Numbered from the stretch's first letter, positions 10,567 to 22,164 are shown. The stretch: DNA of 64,000 nucleotides from Zizania palustris (GCA_019279435.1 JAAALK010000081.1:56473318-56537317), one strand, 5' to 3'. Notes: generated from the letters alone by a model not told the origin. Numbers and translations are program-made.

Positions 10567-11987
10567 AACCTGATGTTTTTCAGTTGCTGGGCTTGATTGA
10601 TTTCAATTCCAGCGTGATGTAAAAGTAATCACACTAAGTTGCTGCAGCTATGTTAATTTGTCTCTATTGTGCCTTACTGTTGTTATTGTTCCAAGTAAAT
10701 TAGTTCTGAACTGCAAATTGTTTCTTCAGCATGCAAACCATCAGAATGTGTCGCTTGCCATGTTCTCTGAGGGTTCCTTATTTCTACTTTCAATCAATCA
10801 CACATTTGTTTCTTATTGGTTTGTGCCGTGCTCAATCTCGTTTGACATTTGGATACTGCTTAAATGGAAGGTATTACACCCTACCTCATGTATGCTGATT
10901 ATTACAACTTTTTATCAATCATGTACCTGTTTCCCAGATAAATATTTTTAGCCCAATCTCTTATATTATGTTGTTTTTTGATGATTTTTTTCATATATGT
11001 CATGCTCAATTAGCTTTAGTATTGATCAATGCTATCACTGCCTTTTGCTTTTAATTAATCGTGGAGTTATTAACTTTAGATGATGTCTCCTGGAGGAAAA
11101 TAGAATGTGTTGCAAATTGAAGAATGTTTTGAGTCTGTTTGTAGTGAAGATCCCTTTGTCTCAACAAACACTCAGGTTCTTGACTTATTCTATTGGCATA
11201 CATTTACCTTAATGTTTCCAATATATGTTGCCTTTATGTACTCTCAACATAACCATGTGAAGTTGACATAAATCATTTGTTCATTTGCATAATTGTTATG
11301 ATGTCTATATATTGTCATCTTGCCACGGGGACTCCATGTCATATGCATGTGTGGTGTCCTTTCCTATGGTTTTTGAGTGATGTGGTGTGTGCCACAGAGG
11401 GGGTTAGGATGAACTGTGGAATGCAATGACTACAAGTCATGCATCAAGCAGGGTTAAAGAAGATGAGGAAGAAGAGGGTTTTGGGTGTAGGGTTAAAGAA
11501 GATAAGGAAGAAGAAGGTTTTGGGTGATGTTGATATAGATGACTTTGGTGAACAATCAATGAATGCTATATGGTGGAGTTAACATTGCTGCTTGTAACGA
11601 TTTTGATGAGTTTGCATTGGATGACTTTTGATAGAGGAGAAAATTGAAACAGAAAGATGGACAGTTCTATCTGTTATGCTACATTTCTATTGCCATGTTG
11701 ATTTTATAATATCCTAGGCTAACTTTTGGGCTGTATTTGAGTACCCTAGTGTTGTTACGCCACGGGCCACGGCCACGGGCACCGTAAATTTGTGAAGGTG
11801 ATGTACCGTAACTATGTTGATTTGACACCTCTTCTCTAGTTAAACATTCTTAAGCTGAGATCGAGCCTAAATAATATGGAACTGTATATGTACTTTTTTT
11901 CAAGATGCATTCATCGGATCACAATTTTCATTCCATCACCCAGGATAGCCACTTCAGTTATTATGTCCAAATCACCGTGCCATATTA
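10567..11987. other. 3' UTR of YOS1-like gene, then intergenic
   Basis: AT-rich, no second gene recognised. A two-copy 39-bp tandem repeat (11450-11488 and 11489-11527, starting agggttaaagaaga) lies in it and would encode a Lys/Arg-rich stretch if translated. The frame is closed soon after. Confidence 0.45.
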
Positions 11988-12260
11988 GGGGGTGTTTGGT
12001 TTGGGGTTGCTAAAGTTTAGGGACTAAACTTTAGTCCCTTTTAGTCCCTAAATTGCCAAACATGGGGACTAAACTTTAGTCCCTAAACTTTAGCCCTTTA
12101 GTTCCAAAAACCTTGCTAAAAGGGACTAAAAGTACTACTTACCTCTCATCCCTTACTCTCTTTTAGTCATTTAGTCATATAAAAACAAGGGACTAAAGTT
12201 TAGTCATATAAAAAAGAGGAGACTAAAGTTTAGTTTAGTCCCTAAAGGAACCAAACAGAC
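11988..12260. mobile_element. Tourist-type (PIF/Harbinger) MITE, 273 bp
   Basis: The left end GGGGGTGTTTGGTTT and right end GAACCAAACAGAC are complementary terminal inverted repeats. The interior is rich in self-complementary GGGACTAAA/TTTAGTCCC words. A 3-bp TTA target duplication (11985-11987 and 12261-12263) is diagnostic of the PIF/Harbinger superfamily. The right TTA is, read on the minus strand, the TAA stop codon of the P450. No open frame; non-autonomous. Confidence 0.88.
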
Positions 12261-14359
12261 TTAGTCTCTAGAAGCACTACGCACTCTCATCAAAGTTAGG
12301 TCCACGCCAAATTCTGGCTCCACGATGAGCTTCAGCGTTGGAGAATGCTCGTAGTTTGGTGAAAGCTTCACCACAAACTTGGAGATGATGAGAGACACGA
12401 GGGTCTTGAGCTCAGCCATTGCAAACCCCTGACCAAGGCAAGTCCGAGCACCAGCGCCAAACGGCAAGTAGGAATGCAGCTGGGGCCGTGCTTCAGAGAA
12501 GCGCTCTGGGTTAAACTCTTTCACATCTGAGCCCCACAGACTGGGATCGAGGTGCATTGTGGAGACCGGGATGTAGATGTTGACGCCTTTTGGTATGTGC
12601 ACGCCCCCAAAGTTGAGTTCTTGAAGGGCCTGCCTTGATACAAAGGCACCTGCTGGGTACAGACGCAGAGTCTCCTGGATTACCATTGTCAGCTGCATGC
12701 AGAGAGGACCAGGAGGTTAGTGAGCTGCTGTAACAAAAGTTCAGTTTAAAACGATGGATTTCTTTAACTGACCGAATTGACGATGGTAAAAAAGGAGAGA
12801 GAGGAGCATACGTTCTTCATTTTCTGGAGTGACTGGGAGTCTACTGGCCGGCCTCCACAGACCTCCTGCACTTCTTCTCGCACCCTGTCCTGCCATTCTG
12901 GATGCAACCCAAGGAGCATGAGGCACCAGGCAGCTGTGACGGCTGTGCTCTCGTATCCTGCAAAATATATACTCTTGCAGTTGTCCACGATGAAGTTCTC
13001 TGCCTCGGCGAGGCCCACCTTGCTGCTGCTCGCGCTACGGAGAATTGCACGCAGCAAGTTCCTTTCTTCTTTGCTTTCCTTCACAATTTCTAGTATCAGC
13101 TTGTGCACTTGCTCCTGAAGCTCCCATGCTCGCTTGTTCCTCTTTGCGGGAAAGAACCTGCAGCATTCAAAAAATTTATCCCTTGCAACTGAATTAAAAC
13201 CAGCGTGTCAACATGCATGTTGCCTGGAATCAACAGAAATCTTTAATTTGATTTTCATGTATACTTGTGCCCAGTTGGTTTGTTGCTAACCTTATGCCAG
13301 TCATTTCAGCTAGCACATTTGGCTTGGACACAGCCTTCTGTAGCTCTCTGATCATTACAAAGATATTCTTTCCTTTGATGTAGCTGCTTCCAAAACACGT
13401 TCTAGAGATCACATCTGCAGAGAAGGCCCTTATGTCATCGTCAATCTTAATGTCTACGGTCCCGCCATTTTTGTCAACTCTCTCTTCCCATGAGTTGAGC
13501 AGAGTTTGTGCAGAATCTACCATCAGATCTACCATGCCCTGGATATGTGAATTACAAAGAGTCAGGCTGGCATGCAACGTTCATTGCTGTCTAGCCGTAT
13601 GCTGTTCTTAAATCCCTGAATTCTAATACCGTGATGATAGTAAGAGAAGAAGAACAAAAATCTCCTACAATTATACGAGCGTGATGTATACCTATCTATA
13701 CGGCTATACCTCATCAGAAGAACTCAGTGTTACTGAAAGTGGTCCTAACTAGACTGGAGTCTTATCGCACACTATCTCGGTGGATCAGAATCTTGTAGTT
13801 TTGCTATTGTTGGGAGTGGTCCTAATCAGAAATCTTAATGGAGCAACACATTATCTAGCTGGATCAGAGCGTAGCAGTTACTCTGCCTGCACCAGGCTCG
13901 CCTACATCAAACTGTCACTCTGAATTATGTTTGCAAAGAAGCGGCAACACGTACGTAGACCCACAGCTTTATTTCAACCCGAGACTTTGAGCTCCACTAA
14001 CTCGCTTTTAATGCTCTAATGGCTTTGTGATGTCTCTGAGGTTTTCTACTGACGGCCTTAAAACCTTGTCCCTGCAATCCCAACTATTTGAACAGACATG
14101 TCACTGTCATCTCCGATTTGATGGCTATGCGGTTGGAGAGACATCTGAATCACGCGCGCTGCTGGGGCTCAAAACTCAAGTGCTTTTAGTTTGCCATAGT
14201 AATTTCTTGGATTGCATGTAGCACTATAGCCGGATAGCACACCTGGTTGCTGGGACAATGCAGTGTGCGTGTGATACATACCTTGACCTTGTCCAGGAAG
14301 AACTCACGGGCAATGATCTTCCTCTGGTGCGCCCATGCCTCCCCGTTGGATTTGAGGAT
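12261..14359 (-). pseudogene. Cytochrome P450, CYP714-type, 5' end lost
   Basis: Four exons by splice consensus: 14359-14282 (remnant of exon 1), 13538-13291, 13157-12812 and 12692-12261. All join in frame (phases 0, 2, 0) and give about 368 residues, against about 520 for a whole P450. Visible motifs are the helix-C region NGEAWAHQRKII, the I-helix oxygen-binding site AGYEST, the K-helix ETLR, PERF, and the heme loop FGAGARTCLG with its Cys ligand. The sequence from NGEAWAHQRKII to the I-helix fits family CYP714, whose rice member EUI modifies gibberellins; the substrate here is unknown. The reading frame is clean, but the first ~150 residues, including the membrane anchor, are replaced at 14360 by retrotransposon gag in another frame. 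The stop TAA coincides with the MITE target site. A non-functional or truncated allele is most likely. Confidence 0.88.
13739..13882. repeat. Imperfect direct repeat in P450 intron 1
   Basis: Two diverged ~65-bp copies start gtggtccta (about 13739 and 13818) and share ...cacactatct / ...cacattatct and ggatcaga. Function unknown; a local duplication inside the 743-bp intron. Confidence 0.45.
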
Positions 14360-15514
14360 GACACGACTACTTTATTAGACTCAAACACCAATTTAAACTC
14401 ATCCCTACACAGACGGAAGCCACTAACTAGATTCTAGTTGATAGAAGAGACATGCTGCACGTTCTTCAGCTGCACGATCTTTCCCGAAGTAAACTTCAGA
14501 TCTACCGTGCCAACACCATGAACAGAAGCACGCGATCCATTCCCCATTAGGACGGAACAATCCCGAGTGACCTGGTAAGAAGAGAACAAAGAGATATCAG
14601 CACAGACATGTACATTAGCCCCTATATCAACCCACCAATTGGTAGACTGATCAACTGAAAGAACGGTAGGAAAATTACCATACCCGTTCCCATCTTCAGT
14701 GTTGCCAACGGTCACATTGACAGACTTTGAAGTCTGTCCTGCAGGAGCCTTCATTCCTTTGCGATGTGGACACTTCTTGGCCCAATGACCAACTTCTCCA
14801 CATACAAAGCAAGACTTCGCATCTGTGTTACTCTTCTTCTTCTTATAGTTGGTAGTTTGTTTAACTTTGAATTTCTCTTTGTTCTTGCCTGAGGGTTGAT
14901 GCACCACGTTGGCGCTCGATTTCCCCTCACCTTTTGCCGCAGCGTCTTTTTCCATGGCTTTCTCCTCAACATCAAGAGACCTTATCAAACTCTCAACAGA
15001 GAATTCCTGTCTCTTGTGTTTGAGTGCAGTACCGAAACTCCTCCATGAAGAAGGTAATTTCGCAATAATGCAAGCAGCCACAAACGTGTCGGGTAAGGCA
15101 CACTTTAGGAGTTCGAGTTCTTTAGCAATGGCCTGTATTTCATGAGCCTGATCCACCACAGAACGGTTATTAACCATCCTGTAATCATGAAATTGCTCCA
15201 TGACATACAAGTTAATGCTAGCATCAGTAGCACCGAATTTGGCATTCAGTGCATCCCATAACTCTCGCATCTGTCATGTGCATATACACCTCGCACAGAC
15301 GATCAGCAAGAACACTAAGAATGCATCCTACAAAGATTGTAGTGGCATCTTTGAACTCTTTCTCTTTTTGAGCAGAAAGATCTCCTTCAGGTTTGCCACT
15401 ACTAACCCAGTAGACATTCATAGCTGTTAGCCACAAAGTGACTTTGATCTGCCATCTCTTGAAGTGCACACCGGAAAATTTCTTCGGCTTCAGTGCATTG
15501 GCAAATCCAGCCAT
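14360..15514 (-). pseudogene. A2: Angela/BARE-like gag fragment
   Basis: The start is ATG at 15514-15512 (MAGFANALKPKKFSG). The capsid region contains LYVMEQFHDY and QAHEIQAIAKELELL, and a zinc knuckle CFVCGEVGHWAKKC lies near 14800. The protease site reads WWVDIGANVH, with Ile where D-S/T-G is usual. Lesions are a 2-bp deletion near 15265 (frameshift) and a Lys-to-TAG change at 14436-14434. The fragment stops at 14360 inside P450 exon 1. The frame of the gag and that of the P450 differ, so no in-frame fusion forms. Confidence 0.85.
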
Positions 15515-15550
15515 ATCAAAACCACAGTGCCTATAATAAGGTTTGTGGCT
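15515..15550 (-). other. 36-bp spacer between LTR end and gag ATG, no primer binding site
   Basis: Between the CAACA end of the LTR (15551) and the gag ATG there are only 36 bases, with no TGGTATCAGAGC word complementary to initiator tRNA-Met. Autonomous Angela/BARE elements have such a site and a long leader. Either the leader is deleted or the LTR and gag were joined secondarily. Confidence 0.6.
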
Positions 15551-16624
15551 TGTTGGAAATAACAACACTATTAGGTTTAACTTATTCCACAAATAAATCA
15601 TGACGTGAAACAGATGAATACGCATAACCAGGGTAGGCCAGTACACTATACACATGAACAAGAATAATGTACTGAACATGGTGAAACTAATGGTGGTGCA
15701 TGTGTGTATCAGGTTGGTGTATGTGTGTATCAGGTGGTGCATGTGTGTATCAGGTTGGTGCACGTGTGTATCAGGTGGTACATGTGTGTATCAGGTGGTG
15801 CATGTGTGTATCAGGCGGTGCATGTGTGTATCAGAAACATACCGGATGTTCACAGTCGGAGCAGTCACAGATCGGACTGGTACCACGACGACGACGCGCG
15901 GTACAGGACGACGGCGACGACGGGTAGTAGTCGAGCGAAGAGGAAGACGAGCCGTGGTGGACGAACGCGAGCAGTCGCGCGGAGCGCTTCCCAAAAACCT
16001 TATTCGCCCTCTCCCGGTGCAGGATCTCGAAGGCGATGGGTTCCGGAGACCTGCTCTTCCGCTCAACGGTGCACGTCGATGAGAGGAACGGAGTAAACTA
16101 CGAATGGCAGCACAAAACAGAGGAGAATGGCGAGACTCTTCAGATCTCTCTTTCACACAGAACAGTCGCTCAGTGTTTGGTGGAGGAGTAAATAGATGCG
16201 TGATCAGGGCGTCTCTTCATTCTCCATTAGAAACTGCCCCGAAGTTGAATCGGAACCGTTCCAACTTACACCCACAGCAAAACGGAACGACAAAAGAGAG
16301 CCACGTCTACGCAAGCAATCGGAGCCGATTTCAGCGGACTATTCACGCGCATGTCGTGCGCCCGCGCCCCCCGGTCCCGGCCCGTGCCCGAGCCCGGCCC
16401 GTCGAGGCGAGGCGAGCGAGCGCGCGCATGTGTTTCTCTAGTCTCCTCTCACCCATATAGGTCTAGTTGCAAGGAGAGCACCATCCCTTATAAGCTGGTC
16501 TTCTTCTCTTAGAACTAGCAAGGTGGGACTAAAGGTTCACATGCTCCCTCTATATGGTGGGCCTTTGAGATTTTTCCAGGAATTATTCTTCAAATAAACT
16601 TGGGCCAAGCCCATTTATTCAACA
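15551..16624 (-). mobile_element. Complete Angela-type LTR (1074 bp) between A pol and A2 gag
   Basis: Termini are TGTTG...CAACA. It is preceded on the minus strand by a polypurine tract and A's pol, so it is A's 3' LTR; A2 gag follows directly. It contains a seven-unit minisatellite (15695-15834), a GC-rich block with cgacgacgacg runs, and a TATA-like ttataag near 16488. Most other LTR fragments in the window derive from this type. Confidence 0.88.
15695..15834 (-). repeat. 20-21-bp minisatellite (7 units) inside LTR
   Basis: Seven units of the GGTGCATGTGTGTATCAGGT type in the complete LTR copy. The unit number differs from the other copies (about 9 at 4259 and 8015). Confidence 0.9.
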
Positions 16625-16634
16625 ATCCCCCACC
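16625..16634 (-). promoter_or_regulatory. Polypurine tract of A
   Basis: On the minus strand ggtgggggat immediately precedes the LTR start TGTTG. This is the expected plus-strand primer position of a copia element and resembles the BARE tract. Confidence 0.75.
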
Positions 16635-17173
16635 ATAGCTCAAAGTCCCACAGAGATTTGCCTGATTCTTTTGTGTTGTTTATATACCAGTGTTTTGATG
16701 GACACCAGTTAAGGTTGAACATCCATCTAGAGCTTTAAGCTACACTCACTCACAACTTGAACAATGGACTATGCCTTGAATTGCATGTTTTGTGCAAGTA
16801 AGTTTTACTTAAAGTCTTAACTGATACTAGGCTGCCAGTAGCCTACCCCTCGGGTGGAGCGTATAAGTCATACTCCTTGGTCTCTTCATGAGCTTACTAG
16901 GAGACTGCCCAAGTCTCCATAGACTGCGACCAACAATCGAGCTCATATAGGTGTGTTCATTCAAGAATGCTCTGCAGGATAGCATCTTCACTAATATAGC
17001 CAACAGAACACATTAAGACAATCATCAACCTGCCTAGCAGTTTCTGAGAGTATTGCATCTTCACTTAGAGTGGGTTAAAATTACTCTCTTCAGTTAACTG
17101 ATGGCTTGTTCTTCCTAGGTCCTAATTCACGGGATCGCCGATCACATAGGTTGGGTTAGTACCATAGTATAAC
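16635..17173 (-). other. A: non-coding region between pol and LTR
   Basis: About 540 bp after the pol stop without an open frame. The same stretch is present inverted at 35318-35866 in A'. Confidence 0.7.
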
Positions 17174-20148
17174 TCACATGGGTCTCATACCCATCTCCTT
17201 CGATGCATTGTCTATCACATTCCGTGATAATCCTTTTGTAAAGGGATCTGCCAGGTTTTTAGATGTTTGGATATAATCCAATGTTATAACTCCGGAGTTT
17301 CTCAACTTCCTGACAGATTTCAATCGTCTCTTTACATGTATAGACGATTTCATGTTATCCTTAGAACTATTCACCTTGACAATGGCCGTTTGATTGTCAC
17401 AGTTCATAAAGATAGCTGGCACTGGTTTTTCAACCACTGGTAAATCCATCAATAGATCACGCAACCATTCTGCTTCAACAGTGGCTGTGTCTAGTGCCGT
17501 GAGCTCTGCTTCCATGGTTGACCTCGTCAATATGGTCTGTTTGCAAGACCTCCATGAAACAGCTGCACCTCCAAAAGTGAACACATATCCACTCGTGGCT
17601 TTGATCTCATCAATATCAGAGATCCAGTTTGAATCACTATAACCCTCTAGTACCGAAGGGTACCCAGTATAGTGAAGTCCAAAACTCATAGTACCTCTTA
17701 GATAGCGCATGACTCTCTCAAGCGCACGCCAATGATCATCTCCCGGATTAGAAGTAAACCGGCTCAATTTGCAAACAGCAAAAGAGATGTCAGGCCTAGT
17801 AGCACTAGCTAGGTACATGAGTGATCCAATAATCTGGGAGTATTCCAATTGATTCCTAGCAACTCTCTTATTCTTTCGAAGTAACAAACTAGGATCATAA
17901 GGTGTTGGAGAAGGCTTACTGTCCATATAGCCAAAGCGGCTTAAGACCTTTTCCACATAATGAGACTGCAAAAGTGTAATCCCATTCTCATCCCTTATTA
18001 GCTTGATGTTCAGAATTACATCAGCCAATCCCAGATCCTTCATATCAAAATTTTGAGACAAGAAAGTTTTGATCTCATTTATCACATTAATACTTGTCCC
18101 AAAGATCAGTATGTCGTCGACATATAGGCACAAAATAACTCCCTCACCCCCACCATAGCGATAGTATACACATTTATCTGCCTCATTGATTGCAAAGCCC
18201 GCAGATGTTAAAGTTTTATCAAACTTCTCATGCCATTGCTTAGGAGCTTGTTTTAGACCATACAAAGATTTTAATAGCTTACACACCATGCCTTCTTGAC
18301 CTTTTACTACAAATCCATCAGGCTGATTCATGTAAATTTCCTCATCCAGCTCTCCATTAAGAAAAGCTGTCTTAACGTCCATCTGATGAACGAGAAGACC
18401 ATGTGAGGCAGCCAAAGAAAGTAGTACTCGAATAGTGGTCAATCGAGCAACAGGTGAGTAAGTGTCAAAGAAATCTTCGCCTTCTTTCTGGGTATAGCCC
18501 TTGGCTACAAGTCGAGCCTTATACTTTTCAATAGTACCATCAGGCCTAAGTTTCTTTTTGAACACCCACTTGCACCCTACAGGTTTGCAACCATAAGGTC
18601 GTTCTGTCACCTCCCAAGTCCTGTTAGCAATAATGGAATCCATCTCGCTACGGACAGCTTCTTTCCAGTAGTCTGCATCAGGAGATGCATATGCTTCTGA
18701 CATAGATGTAGGAGTGTCATCCACAAGGTACACAGTGAAATCATCACCAAAGGATTTAATTATCCTTCGTCTCTTTCTCCTCCTAGGAGCTTCACTGTCA
18801 TCCTCCTCAGGGACAGTTTTATGTGTTTGTTCAGAAAGTTTAGGTGGTGTGATTGAATTGGGAATTATCTCAGGGGTTTGACTAGAAGTGCTATGAGTAT
18901 CTTTCATTGGAAATATGCTATCAAAAAATGTTGCATCTCGAGACTCCATAATTGTACCAACATGCATGTCTGGTACCTCAGATTTTACTACTAAAAATAT
19001 ATAGGCAATACTGCGATGAGCATATCCTAGAAAGACACAATCCACAGTTTTAGGTCCAAGCTTGCGCTTCTTAGTTATTGGTACATTGACTTTCGTCAAG
19101 CAACCCCATGTGCGCAAGTAAGAAAGTGATGGTTTTCTTCTAACCCACATCTCGTATGGGGTTTTGTCCTTATTCTTGTTAGGAACTCTATTTAATACAT
19201 GACAAGAGGTCAGTAACGCCTCCCCCCACCATGCCTCAGATAATCCCGCAGTGTCTAACATGGCATTAACCAAGTCAGTCAAGGTGCGGTTCTTCCTTTC
19301 GGCAATCCCATTTGATTCGGGTGAATAGGGATGTGTTCTCTCATGTATAATTCCATGTTCCTCACAGAATAAGTCAAACTCATTTGAAAAATACTCTCCA
19401 CCACGATCCGACCTAAGTCTTTTGATCTTTCTCTCTAGTTGATTTTCAGCTTCTGCCTTATAAATTTTAAAATAGTCAAAAGCCTCATCTTTCGTTTTTA
19501 ATAGATAAACATAGCAAAATCTAGTCGCATCATCAATTAGCGTCATGAAGTATCGTTTTCCACCCTTTGTTAACACGCCATTCATTTCACAAAGATCTGA
19601 ATGTACGAGTTCTAGTGGTGCCAAGTTTCTCTCCTCGGCTGCCCTGTGAGGCTTACGAGGTTGCTTTGGCTGCACACAACTATGGCACTTAGAACCTTTA
19701 ACAATGGAAATGTTTGGAATTAAGTTCATACTAGAAAGCCGAGACACCAAACTAAAATTTATATGACATAAACGTGAGTGCCAAACATTGACATCATCAC
19801 CAACATTGCCACAATATGGTTCACAGATTTATTACAGAAATCAGAAAGGGAAAAGCGAAACAAGCCACCACATTCGTAGCCTTTACCAATAAATAGTCCA
19901 TGTTTCGACACGACTACTTTATTAGACTCAAACACCAATTTAAACCCATCCCTACACAGACGGGAGCCACTAACTAGATTCTTGTTGATAGAAGGGACAT
20001 GCTGCACGTTCTTCAGCTGCACGATCTTTCCCGAAGTAAACTTCAGATCTACCGTGCCAACACCATGAACAGAAGCATGAGACCCATTCCCCATTAGGAC
20101 GGAAGAATCCCGAGTGACCATACCCGTTCCCATCTTCAGTGTTGCCAA
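17174..20148 (-). pseudogene. A: Angela/BARE-like pol, frameshifted upstream
   Basis: An 858-residue open frame (19750-17174) holds the end of the GAG-pre-integrase zinc region (KCHSCVQPK), the integrase core (RSDRGGEY, ESNGIAERKNRT), reverse transcriptase (KWVFKKK, QMDVKTAFLNG, YVDDILIFG) and RNase H (KATSGYVF, RSTMEAELTALD). The motifs YVDDILIFGTS and LSRNVIDNASKEMG mark the Angela/BARE lineage. Two lesions lie upstream. One is a missing base near 19814. The other is a 107-bp deletion near 20118, relative to A', that removes the protease active-site region between two GGT words. The element is interrupted at 20148 by D and resumes at 31049. Confidence 0.88.
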
Positions 20149-22162
20149 TGAGAAACCAAGGGTGGTTTCGGTGTTTGTGATGAGTGATTGACAGGATTAT
20201 TTACCCTCTGTTCGAAGGGTACCTCCGAAGGGGCTTCGGAGGTGGTACCTCCGAAGGGTGTTCGGAGGTGTGTCACCGGAGTGTGTTCGGTGTTTGCTTG
20301 CTGCAGCGGTGCAGCGGAGTGTACCTGTCGGAGGGGTCCGGCAGTACGCGATGATTGGGTTTGTACCGAAGGCTTCGGTACTTTGGGCGGTACACCGGAG
20401 TGTGTGCCGGAGGTTGTTAACCCGGAGAGGTCTCCGGAGTACTGGATACACTTGTCTGTTTGTCTGTGGTGCGCAGGGACTTCGGAGGCGACGGACAGGG
20501 TTCGAGCCAGGTGAACTTGGGTCAAGCGGGTGGTTTGATGCCAAGGGAGCGGGGAGCTCCGTCACGGTGGCTGCGAAGGTGGTCCGGGTCGGTCCTCGGG
20601 TCGAGGCGTGCCAGGTGAAGGCAGAGAGTGCGGAGCGTGGCTCCGGCTGAAGGTACTCCGAGACAAAGTCCTCGGAGGTGAGGCACTTCGAAGGTACTCC
20701 GAATGGAGTGACTTCGGAGTTGGTGGACCAAGTCCTCTGCGGAGGCAAGGGTTCGTAGTGTGCTCCGGAGGGAGACACTCGAAGGTACCCGACGAAGGTC
20801 TCAGAAGTCGAGGCGCATCGAAGGCATGGTCCGGGTGAGGCTCGTCGAGGAGTGTGCTCGGAGTGAGACACTGCGACGAAGTGCTCATGGAATGCTTCAT
20901 GCGGAGGCCTTGGACGAAGGAGGGACTTCGAAGGGTGGTACTCCGAAGGTGGGGCTTCGGAGTGTGAAGGACTTCGGAGCGAGGCTAGCTCCGGAGTGAG
21001 GATGACTTGAGGTGCTTCGGCCATACATGGCTTCGGTACACGGACGGACGGTGTTCGAGCTAGGAGTAGCTGCGAAGCCGTGGTGATCCACTCCGGAGGT
21101 GGTGGTGCGAAGGCCCAAGGGGCTTTGACGGCTTCGGCTTAAAACCGTCACTGTATCGAAGATCTTCTTCGGCGGAGCGAAGGCCAACAGGCTGCAGGCT
21201 TCTCGCCGAAGCTTCCGCACCCCTCGCGTGCGAAGGGAGGTTCCAGAAGTCAACTCTGTAAAGGCTGACACTGTCTGTTCTGAAAAAGGCTGACACTGTC
21301 CCCTCTGCAGCTGACAGAGAAGCCTCCAAAATAAAGGTGGACTACCTTTTGTACCCCTTAGTTCTGTAGAGACAAATCTGTTGTAAACCCTAGGGGTAAA
21401 GTAGTCACTTCCTTAGGATGAAGCCGTGGGCTATAAATATGGGGGCTCGGTAGGTAACATTTAACACTTTGAGCATTTACTGTTGAGCTCCTGTAGACAA
21501 ACCTCGCTGTTTTCATTCTGAGTTCAATATATTTTGTGTTCCTTGTTCAAGCGGCGAAGCCCTGCTTCTGTGTGCTTTTGCTTGAGCTCGTATTGCATAC
21601 CTCGCTAGTCTTTAGTTCACCGAAGCCTGTCTTGGCGAAGGGTGTTTTTTCTCGCGAAGTGTGCTTTACAGTGTGCTGTCGCTCTGTGTAACTCGAGGCA
21701 AGACCTCGCTGATTACTAGCGAAGCCCTGTTCATTTCCCGTAGTGCTTCCTGTGTCGAAGCCCTTAGCGTAGTCCGTTGTGTGTGCGTGTAGACCTTCGG
21801 GTACCAAGCCCAGCACCCGTTGCTGTCGCCAAGTACTTTGTCGAAGTCCTCAGAGGGCTGTCCACTCTTGCGAAGGGTGACGTGCGAAGTCTGCTCAAAG
21901 CACCCTGTGTGCGGAGCCTGCACTGACTTAGCAGAGTAGGTTTTCGAGGGTTGTAAGTGGAGCGAAGTCTTCTTGGCTTCGAACTTTTGCTCCTCCGAAG
22001 CCTGTGTTCGAAGGTGTCGAAGTACCTCCGAACCAGACCTTCGAAGTCTGTGTTCGAAGCCTGTTCCGCAGAAGACAGAACAGAACCGAAGGCTAAGTTT
22101 TAGCCAATAATTTTTTAAAGCTCCCATTCACCCCCCCTCTGGTCGCCGTTTCCGGTCCAACA
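20149..22162 (+). repeat. D 5' LTR
   Basis: Begins TGAGAAACC and ends GGTCCAACA. A TATA box (TATAAATA, 21432-21439) with the likely start of the R region follows about 30 bp later. The U3 part is packed with TCCGAAG/CTTCGGA words. Open frames within it on both strands are by-products of this composition. Confidence 0.95.
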
Positions 22163-22164
22163 AT

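Noticed and set aside
10658..10951. 97-aa frame after the YOS1-like gene
   Set aside because: Lies in the AT-rich 3' UTR and downstream DNA, with no recognisable domain.
14360..15550. In-frame gag-P450 fusion protein
   Set aside because: Reading across 14360 the gag frame and the P450 frame differ, and gag has its own TAG at 14436-14434.
20188..21329. Many long open frames on both strands of the D, C and B LTRs
   Set aside because: They are identical in both LTRs and arise from the stop-poor TCCGAAG-rich composition. They are not genes.
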